Below are positions 56,503-64,000 of a stretch of 64,000 nucleotides of DNA, one piece after another; position 1 is the first letter of the stretch; the number at the start of each line of letters is the position of its first letter. This DNA is from Cheiracanthium punctorium (Eukaryota > Arthropoda > Arachnida > Araneae > Cheiracanthiidae), in assembly GCA_038373885.1 (NCBI GenBank), contig JAWZYV010000136.1:434001-498000 (forward strand). Reading direction: 5' to 3'. A program made the position numbers and the translations under genes. The notes under the pieces are model-generated. The model ran no database searches, was not told the DNA's origin, and saw nothing but the letters and a program-made list of their open reading frames with translations.

Positions 56503-57071
56503 CAGTGACGGCGCCAGACTTTCCCCGATAGCGGGGCCAAACAATAAACCCCCAAAATTTTACATTTCAGTACTTGCACAGCCTCTCAAAAAAGTATTCG
56601 AGTAAGAGATAAATTTCCTACTTTGGTTTCGTATATTAAAAATTATTATGATGAGATGGTCATTAATTATCTGTTCTTGGTTAACAGGAAAGCCCAGTGA
56701 TTTTCACCAAAGTCGTAGTTAAAAAGGTCTTTACGAGGGCAATTGTCAGCAGATCGGGCAACTCTGTTTACCCTAGAAATGTGGCTCTTGTTCGCTGGTT
56801 CCTTCGAATCCCGAGAAACATACTCCGAACTGCAGATAATCAATATATTCAGTATATGAATATCGTATAATTCCAAGCAGAATGAGAATGGAAGTGAACG
56901 GAACCTCTACGGTCGGGTCAAACACTTTGAATGGATTTTTTTATCTGGTCGCAAAATTTCCTTCGTTTTTCTAAACAAACAAATTCTCTAAAAAAATCCC
57001 CGACAGGGGGGCCAGTGATCTCCGACAGGGGGTGAATGCCCCCCCCGATCCCCCCGCTGGCGCCACCCGTG
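56503..57071. mobile_element. hAT-type element, 569 bp
   Basis: CAGTGACGGCGCCAGACTTT and CCGCTGGCGCCACCCGTG, flanked by the perfect 8-bp duplication AATCGAAC. GC-rich ends surround an AT-rich middle with a 69-codon ORF lacking motifs. Confidence 0.85.
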
Positions 57072-57314
57072 AATCGAACTATTGCAACATATTAATGATA
57101 TGAAAGAAAATACAACTGTTTAGTATTGAAGGACCATTTAATAATTTCAAATGGGAGTATCATATATACTTTTGCTTATATCTATGAATTTTGGAGGGGT
57201 AAACTGATTTCGAAATTCAGAGATCAATTTAATAATATATCAGCGCCCACAAAATGTTATCTATATCCTAATAATTATTGTTCAGGCTTCTCAAATGGTC
57301 GATAAATCCTAAAA

Positions 57315-57545
57315 TATAGTTACACTGATCCCTGACTCACTGATTCATTGACTCTCTAACAACTCCGGGCAACCACTGCAAGATAAAACTTTTACCACCT
57401 TGGCTCCAAAAACATTAAAAAGTTCTAAAGAAAAAAAAGATCTACAACGTAATAAATCTACACAGTTTACTTGAAAATTTTTAAGCAAATTAAAATAAAG
57501 AAAATAATCTGCGCTACTTTAAAAATCTGAAAATACTTTGTTTCT
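57315..57545 (+). repeat. Dispersed repeat (pair with 27465-27700)
   Basis: TATAGTTACACTGATCCCTG, ACTCCGGGCAACC, AGATAAAACTTTTACCACCT and CTTTAAAAATCTGAAAATAC follow the order of the other copy. Unknown class. Confidence 0.6.
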
Positions 57546-58529
57546 TTTATATCAACATTAAATTTGCATTTGAAAATTATGCTCGCAAATTACGAGGAGT
57601 CAAAATTTCTGAATCAGGAAAGAAAGGGGGGAAAAAAAGGTTTCTATGACCATTTCTTAAATTCTAATTCTAATTCTAAACACCCAATGAAAAGCCAGAA
57701 AATAAAAAAAATAGAAAGAAAAGGGAAAAAAAATGAAGCACATAACCATATTTAAAGAAAAGCTAACTTACAAAAGTTACTCTGAAAAGCCATTCTGGCA
57801 ACAGGAATACATGGGTATATATGATAACTGTTTTCATGCACTAGATATTAACGTTATGTCTATGTGCACTTTATGTGTACACTTTCTCAAAGAAGTATTC
57901 GACTAAAAGTCAAATTTCTACGCTGGTTTAGCTTTTTAAAAATCCTTTATCAGAAAATGGTTTTTGCTTTAATTGTTATCTTCATATTTCTGTCGAATTG
58001 GGTGTTTTTCAAAAACTAATTCAATATTCGCAAGCACAAAATAATAAATTTCGTTTACAGTGGAATACTTTTTTGAGAGGGTGTACTTTTGAAATGAACT
58101 GATGTGGAAATCCAAAAATGAGAAGGAATAGGCTCCAAATTGAAGTTGGTATTTTTCAGCAGATTGATCATAATCAAGATTTATTTTTAAAAAAATTGAA
58201 TAACAAATGGATACATTTAGAGATTAGTCCTTAAAAAAAATATTATTAAGTAAAAATAACTATTGGTTTTTGAATAAAATAATTTTAGTTTGCTTTCTTC
58301 TAATGTAATTTACGTTCATATTATTATTCAATAATTTGGCTTTATGGTGTATTCTTATTTCAAAATATTTTTTTTTAAATTAATTTAATTAGTTGGTTTA
58401 AACGATTGTTAAGTGTATCGGTTTCTAAATTATGATTATCAATCTGCTTGAACAGGTCTCTGATTCTGATAATTTTGATTACTTGCGTATGTGTATGTAA
58501 ACCTTTGCTTGAACTTGAAGGTCGCCTTT
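57546..58529. other. AT-rich DNA, no feature
   Basis: A 63-codon Lys-rich ORF is low complexity. Nothing else recognised. Confidence 0.4.
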
Positions 58530-59046
58530 TTAACCCTCTCGTCACCGAATTATGAAAAATCAGAGAAAAAAAATCTTTCTACCATTTAATGCATCTGAAA
58601 TACTATTATAAATCATGGAAAAATATTTTTTTCTAATGTCGATTAATTTTGGAATTTTCTAATATTAATTTCTGCATTTTCGAAGCATTTTGTTACGCTA
58701 AAATTAATTTAAAAGGATGCACATATTAGGTAAAGGTCTAGGAATAAGAAAAAAAACTATACTTACCTTAAAAAGAAAAAAAGCGGTAAAAAAGCAGCGT
58801 AAATATTTTCTTAATTTTTCTCCTGAAACAATGAAGCGAAAACTGTAAAAAATGATCTAAATGGACTAGTACTGCAATCTAGGCACGATTTCTGCATCTA
58901 GTTAAGAGCCTCATATACTTTCTACATGAATGAATGATATTGATATCACTGAAAGAAAAAAAATACTAAATTCAATTGTTTTCTCTCTAAAACTTGCTAT
59001 TTGAAGTAGGAGCCTCATATGAGGTTCAGGGTGACGAGAGGGTTAA
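58530..59046. mobile_element. Third piggyBac-like MITE family
   Basis: TTAA on both sides with ends CCCTCTCGTCACCGAA and TTCAGGGTGACGAGAGGG. 517 bp including targets; AT-rich interior without an ORF. Ends are distinct from the other two TTAA families, though all start CCCT. Confidence 0.85.
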
Positions 59047-59087
59047 CAACTCGAAAACATCTTGTACGGCAATCACATTGTGTTGAA

Positions 59088-59521
59088 CATAGGCGCACCC
59101 ACGGAGGGGCTATGGGGGCTGAAGCCCCCCCCCTAAAGGTAGAAAGTTAGAAGTGAAAAGCTTTAAAAATATGAAAATTGTCGCTAATGAATTAATTTTT
59201 TTTTAGTTCTTTCTTTTTTTAATTGTCTTCAAATTATTTCTAACCAAAAAAGACATTTATTTTAAAAAGTTTTTAAATAAATGCTTACTTACAGTTAGTT
59301 GAAACACTGTTACACGCGGTTACAACGTCGCTCAAAAGATCGGATAATTATTTATGACTTTATAATGAGTTACATTGCTCGTGTTCTTTGGGACAGTCAA
59401 GTGGTACCGAATATTTTGACGTTATAAGAGAGTTGTAACTAACCGAGGTCACTATGACCGAGTTCAGCAGTATTTGTATGTAGCCCAGCCCCCCTAAACT
59501 AAAATCCTGGGTGCGCCACTG
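59088..59521. mobile_element. hAT-type element, 434 bp
   Basis: CATAGGCGCACCCACGGAGG and ATCCTGGGTGCGCCACTG, flanked by the perfect 8-bp duplication GTGTTGAA. The left start (CATAGGCG) is as in the 23343 family and the right (CAGTGGCG reversed) as in the 24068 family, so the termini are slightly asymmetric. Confidence 0.85.
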
Positions 59522-60073
59522 GTGTTGAAGTGCAACTGTTTATGTCGGCATCCTATGCTGGCATTCAGCATCGCAGGGCGCAACAATTACACTAGTGTAC
59601 TGGTAATTCCTACCATACCACTTTAATGATTTTTATACACAATAGGCTTTTATAAGCTTGTCTTTGCACGTTCGTGTGTGCCTGCAACATATTACCCTTC
59701 ACTTAGGTTGTCCTATGACTAATGATCTCTTTCAAGTACAACATCTTTGCCGCTTCGTTTGTTAGTTGTTTGACAAACGACTATGACTCTTTTGTACTAG
59801 CACGTTCCACGTTTACACCATAGATCTTCAGTTCTATGGTTTGCACTAAAATGGTACTTTTTTTTTATGAATACATGGGATGGGATGCACTTAATAGAGT
59901 ATAGTGGATTTTTCTGTTTGGCTTGTCTACTTAAAAGTAATTCAAAGAATATTCACAAAAGCAGCGGTAGAGTTGAAAGCAGTAACTTATCATCTGATTC
60001 TTTCGATTTATTCTGATCGTTCGGCGTTCTTGAAATAAATATTTTTCAGCCGTTGCAATATTACAAAACAGCT

Positions 60074-60826
60074 TTAACCCTTTGAGGCTCAACCCTTTCC
60101 CAATGCTGAAAAAAGGACAGCCGTTGCCATCGCTCGACTTAACTACCAGCACCGACTTAACTACCAGCTCGACTTAACTACCAGCGGACGATCGAAACGT
60201 TCATCGCGTGCCACAGATTGAGAGACCCTTTTTTGACGGTAGCTGGCTGTGCCGGGAACCTCCGCCATCTTGCTGGTAGTTAAGTCGAGCGATGGCAACG
60301 GCTGCCCTTTTTTCAGCATTGGGCAATCTATCCGGATGTTCTCGCATTCTTCCGTTTTTCAGCAGATGTCCGTGCTGTTAAAAAGAATCGTGACCATTTT
60401 TCTACGGGAAATGACGTGCTAAAAAGTAAAGGATTCTCGTGGAGCTATGTCCCCCTCAACTATTTTTATAGAAATCAAATCTATTCTTCGTGACTGGCAA
60501 CAGTCAAAACGTCAGAGTTGGGTGCAGACTTCGTGCCGATTACAATCGACTGTAATCGATGACTAAAATAATATTTTACAAATTTACAAAAATGCTATGA
60601 TAAAATTGCATTTCCATGGAATTCTTTTGATATTTGATTTCTTTAACATCAAGATTAATGTTATTTTACTAAACTAACATTCACTAGTCATAATCTTTTT
60701 GGAAATTGTTAGTAATCGTAATCGTAATCCATATCATTTCCTGTAATCGATTACAGATGACCGTGTAATCGCACGAAGTCTGGTTGGGTGTTCCCAGAGC
60801 GCGATCACTGCGCGTTAAAGGGTTAA
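60074..60826 (+). mobile_element. piggyBac-type fold-back MITE split by a hAT MITE
   Basis: TTAA on both sides; ends CCCTTTGAGGCTCAACCC and CACTGCGCGTTAAAGGG. The first arm carries a small triplication of CGACTTAACTACCAGC. The right half is interrupted at GAGTTGGGTG by a 258-bp insert, which is flanked by GTTGGGTG twice. Confidence 0.9.
60525..60782. mobile_element. hAT-type MITE nested in the piggyBac MITE
   Basis: CAGACTTCGTGCCGATTACA and TGTAATCGCACGAAGTCTG, flanked by the perfect 8-bp duplication GTTGGGTG. The subterminal motif CGATTACA/TGTAATCG is repeated on both sides. AT-rich middle, non-coding. Confidence 0.9.
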
Positions 60827-61284
60827 GCACATGCACATGAAGACTTTTCTTTCAAAGCTACGACTTAACTGTTTTGCAGTTTTTGATTTATAACTATTTC
60901 ACTCGCGGAACTTAAGAACGACTCTGAAGAATGTCGTTGGCAGGTATTCTCCCCACCGTACAAAGAAGTGCTAACAAAGTGTGTTCTACATAAATTTAAT
61001 TACTTAATAAAAACAAAAGTTTTGAAGAAAAAATATCATTTAAATTTTATTATTCTGTAATCGGCTATAAATTACGTCGATAATGAATCAGTTTATAGAA
61101 ACTACGACATAGATTTTTCAATGAATAATTTTTTAAAGACCTATCATCTCATAAAAGACCTTGCATCACAATTTTTCATAGGACCACTCAAAATGTAACA
61201 AAAGAAATGTAATAAGAAGGCCCTATAGGAAAAGGGAGCAGAAACGTTTTTCCATACATACATGGTAGATTGTGGATTGTGCGT
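60827..61284. other. No recognised feature
   Basis: AT-rich unassigned DNA. Confidence 0.4.
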
Positions 61285-61820
61285 GATTAAGGAAAACCTG
61301 CGCGAGGGGTATCTGCCTAATATGGAGGATGCCTTGGTAGGAGGACTTTCTAAGAGGTTCTAACGCGTATTCACGTTACATCTGGAGAAAGCCTACCAAA
61401 ATTCCAGACCGTTAGATTTATTTATTTGCCAGGACAGGACAGCTCGCGTCACTGAATGTGTCGCTTAGAGCTACATATACGTCCTTCCCGGAATTTCCCG
61501 CCACAATTTGGAACCTCATCAGAAGGTGGGGGGGTCTTCTGAATATTGGCACCCCTCGGAAACTGCTAGCGACCGCCAAGAGGACTTTCGGAACCACGGA
61601 TTTAACGTGCACGTACACCGCATGTACACGGTGGTCTTTAGTGGTACTCCGGTATCGAACCCACAATCTTCCGGTTACGAGTCCAACGCCTTAACCACTG
61701 GGCTACCACGGCCCTCAGACCGTTAGATTGACCGCGCGATGGGACCCGAACCCAGGACCTTCACACTACGGCCGCCTACCATTTTGAGTGATATAACCAC
61801 TGTGCCATGGTGAGGTCCAT
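61285..61820 (-). mobile_element. tRNA-derived SINE, host of a second SINE
   Basis: On the minus strand the head carries A box TGGCACAGTGG (61807-61797) and B box GGGTTCGGGTCCC (61753-61741). It then runs to GCGGTCAATCTAACGG, and after the nested insert to TCTCCAGATGTAACGTGAAT and ACGCGTTAGAACCTCTTAGA. The central block is shared with five other SINE copies in this window. Confidence 0.8.
61419..61715 (-). mobile_element. Second tRNA-derived SINE nested in the first
   Basis: Perfect 14-bp duplication CAGACCGTTAGATT on both sides. On the minus strand the head is GGCCGTGGTAGCCCAGTGGT (A box TAGCCCAGTGG, 61705-61695), then B box GGTTCGATACC (61661-61651). The body is about 180 bp and the tail AAATAAATAAAT. 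The tRNA-like head would carry anticodon-loop sequence CTCGTAA but does not fold as a clean tRNA. Confidence 0.9.
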
Positions 61821-62430
61821 ATACGGAAGAAAATATAAACTATTTCCATTTCTCTCACACCATCTTTTCAAATATAATTAAGGGCTGTTACAGCTCAGCG
61901 TTTCAGAGACAAGACACATGTATCAAAGATCCATGTCCGGAAGCAACGGTATAGAAAATAAGGGAAGAATCGTAACCATTGCGTATTTGCGAAAATTGAA
62001 GTGAACCGGTTCTAGTTTATAAGAGGTTAAATTACAATAAATAAAATTACAATCAATAGCAACGCTAGAAAAGTCTATTGCCCGGCATGCCCGGGGCATG
62101 TGAAGTTTCAGCCGGGCTTCTGTTTCTTTTTCCATTTGCCCGACTGGGCGTGTAAAATAATCGACTGTGGGAAATTCATAATTTTTTTTTTTAATTATAT
62201 ATATTTTTTAATGCCATCAATCAATTTTTCAAATTTTGGTACAGAAAAAATAAATGTCCGTTTCTATTTCTGGGATTTTATCACTGTCCTACTGGCAATC
62301 CTAAGAACAATTACCTTTTAAGTTTAAAAATTTGTAAATTTTGATATCAATTTAAAATAAAAGAGGAAGAGACTAATTTTATGAATAATAATAATAATAA
62401 TAATAATTGTTATGTTTCATAGCGATAGCA
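61821..62430. other. AT-rich DNA with (AAT)n
   Basis: A short (ATA)n tract lies near 62384-62406. No ORF with a motif. Confidence 0.4.
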
Positions 62431-62434
62431 TTAA

Positions 62435-62455
62435 TATCTTTACTCGTGTAACAAT

Positions 62456-62489
<34 letters not shown>

Positions 62490-63476
62490 CAGTTTTTTTC
62501 ATGGTGAAAGTCTAGGTGCGACTATTATGAGTAAGGTGACCATACGTCCCGTTTTGAACGGGGCAGTCCCGTTTTTAGGTGGCTTGTCCCGTTTTCCCCA
62601 AGCACAGCTTCAGGACACCGTAATGTCCCGTTTTTAGAAAATATCCCCTGCAATGTCCCGTTTTTAGAAATAGAGCAACCCACGGTAACGATTTCAATAA
62701 AAGCCGCTAAAAATCAAAAATCATCCAACGGCAGTGTCTCAAAAAAAAAAAAAAAAAAAAAAGAAGAAGAAGAAGAAGCCTGACCTCCCTTCCTCTCCTC
62801 TGAAGACGCCAAGAAAACGCCGGGGGATGTATTGTTTTTGTATTGGCTCTTTTAATGTTCTTTTTTTTGTCAACTATTTCAATTCAATTTCTTTTTCATT
62901 TCTTTTTTTTTAAGTCATGTTCCTCTTTTGCTTATTCCACCCTCCCCCTCTCACCCCGATCTCTACTTTATTTTCCCTTTTCACTCTGGTTTTCTAAGAA
63001 TTTTTTTCCTTTTTAATGTGTGCTTTTGTTTACATTTCTCGCTTTCCTACTATCCTGCCTTGTGTCGGATGGTGTTTTTGAATTCGAAGGAGGGCGTACC
63101 CCTTGTACCACCCAAAACTTGCTCTGTTTTTTATAGTATATGTGTGCTTTAGCAAAGTTTTTTTTTTCCATTTTATTTTAACATTAACACAAGCTTTTTT
63201 TGCGCGTTTTCTTAACAACTAAAAGATACACCCAGACCTGCAAATTCAGCCTCCCTACACTATCACCTTAAAAACAGTACATGTCCCGTTTTGAGGAAGA
63301 AAATACACTATTGCCAAAAAAAGTACATGTCCCATTTTGAAGGAAAAAATAAATGGTCACGTTAATTATGAGGGGAAATTTAGTACATAATATTGGAGCT
63401 CTAAGGCTATTTTTTTCTGCTTCAAAATGGGTTGCGACAATTATGTGAGGGCGACTATTACGCGAGTAAATACGAT
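62435..63476. mobile_element. TA-type MITE (TTTACTCGC family) split by a hAT element
   Basis: Left remnant ATCTTTACTCGTGTAACAAT, then GTGAAAGTCTAGGTGCGACT; right remnant GCGACTATTACGCGAGTAAA and TACGAT. These correspond to the ends of the 48534 copy. About 200 bp of the host remains on both sides of the insert. Left boundary uncertain because the end is decayed and a long T-run follows. Confidence 0.65.
62532..63364. mobile_element. hAT-type element (GTGACCATACGTCCCG family)
   Basis: TAAGGTGACCATACGTCCCG and TAAATGGTCACGTTA, flanked by the perfect 8-bp duplication ATTATGAG. Repeated TGTCCCGTTTT motifs lie near both ends. Interior of 833 bp without a transposase motif; contains an A-run and (GAA)n near 62742-62778. 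Confidence 0.85.
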
Positions 63477-64000
63477 GGACACACTCTCTCAAAAATGGAC
63501 ACACTCTATATTTGCAGTTTAGAGGGGAGGGTGGTTTTGTATTGTTAGATTTAACCTTTACCGGTTACGCCTTTTTACGACCGGGCTAAAATCGTCGCAC
63601 TTCCGACCGCTTCTGTTCAAATGAACCAAAAGTATATGTACGTATGAAAACCTTAGACCATCTGTAATTAAGAAACATGACCAACAAAATTGTTTTTTCA
63701 AAAATGTTTCACTGACATGAATCGCAATCATGATATTCTGAGACAGGCTTTTTTGAAGATGTTTTTATAGTAGAGTAAAATGTCTTTTTCTCTTATTTGC
63801 ATTATAGTTACATTCTTTTTAAGCTTGATGTAAGACAATGGAATGCTTAAGCATGACTTTGCTAATTTGGCTGTTTTGTAAAAAGAGTTGTAATTCTATA
63901 AAATGAGTGACCGGAATTTGGGCCGGAAACAGAATGACACTTACGATGACCCTACCCTAGTAGCACAAATAGTTCAAATTACGTTGGAAACACTTTTTTT
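63477..64000. other. Window end, possible piggyBac-type left end
   Basis: At 63551 TTAA is followed by CCTTTACCGGTTACGCC, similar in form to the starts of the TTAA families, but the other end is beyond the window. No ORF recognised. Confidence 0.35.

Noticed and set aside
61609..61713. Possible functional tRNA gene on the minus strand
   Set aside because: The A and B boxes are good, but the acceptor and anticodon stems do not pair properly, and it continues into a SINE body with tail and target duplication.

Overview
The window looks like AT-rich nuclear DNA of a eukaryote, most likely an arthropod. It has few long open frames, many A/T runs and microsatellites, an arthropod-type TATA plus TCAGT initiator, and a dense, nested population of transposon families. 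A chelicerate is possible from the SOCS-box gene and the TE mix, but no marker gene here proves it. There are no bacterial operons, CRISPR arrays or rRNA genes, and I see no free-standing tRNA gene.

Host genes are few. The best is a minus-strand gene at about 40.0-41.6 kb. A 162-codon intact terminal exon encodes a C-terminal SOCS box. An upstream exon, phase-compatible through one weak donor, carries three in-frame stops. Just upstream lie a TATA box and a double TCAGT initiator. A 15-residue candidate terminal exon on the plus strand at 19.6 kb, in a TE-poor AT-rich stretch, is the only other host-like coding signal. A CTCF-like motif sits in a GC-rich patch at 21.25 kb.

Most of the rest is mobile DNA. 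(1) A high-copy piggyBac-type MITE (TTAA target, ends CCCTTTGAGGCGCA / TGCGCGTTAAAGGG) has a large internal fold-back; about ten full or partial copies are present. Two other TTAA families (ends CCCTCTGGCTG and CCCTCTCGTCACC) also occur. (2) About sixteen non-autonomous hAT-type elements were delimited, most by 8-bp target duplications. (3) TA-target elements include one nearly intact 1.4-kb Tc1-like element with a 346-residue transposase, a mariner interrupted by two hAT insertions, and several pogo/Tigger-like elements with transposase relics. (4) tRNA-derived SINEs include one inserted into another, and six copies share a conserved central domain. (5) A 1.1-kb retroposon with an (AAC)n tail lies inside a palindromic element. 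(6) Tandem or motif-rich islands include a 24-bp minisatellite, a TGACGTCA-rich island, a 50-bp degenerate array and a roughly 180-bp tandem repeat.

Layout: 0-7.3 kb, piggyBac MITEs, direct repeats and an inverted pair of pogo-like elements. 7.3-12.9 kb, mariner relics, palindromic elements, the retroposon and a degenerate array. 13-20 kb, mostly AT-rich unique DNA with a second piggyBac family. 20-24.2 kb, hAT, GC-rich patch, minisatellite, CRE-like island. 24.5-26.5 kb, a composite TIR element with a PHD-like finger relic. 27-39 kb, Tigger, mariner, piggyBac and Tc1 elements. 39.4-41.6 kb, the SOCS-box gene. 42-45.3 kb, a nested composite. 48-64 kb, stacked hAT, fold-back, piggyBac and SINE insertions. 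Nesting order can be read directly at many sites and gives a relative chronology of transposition.
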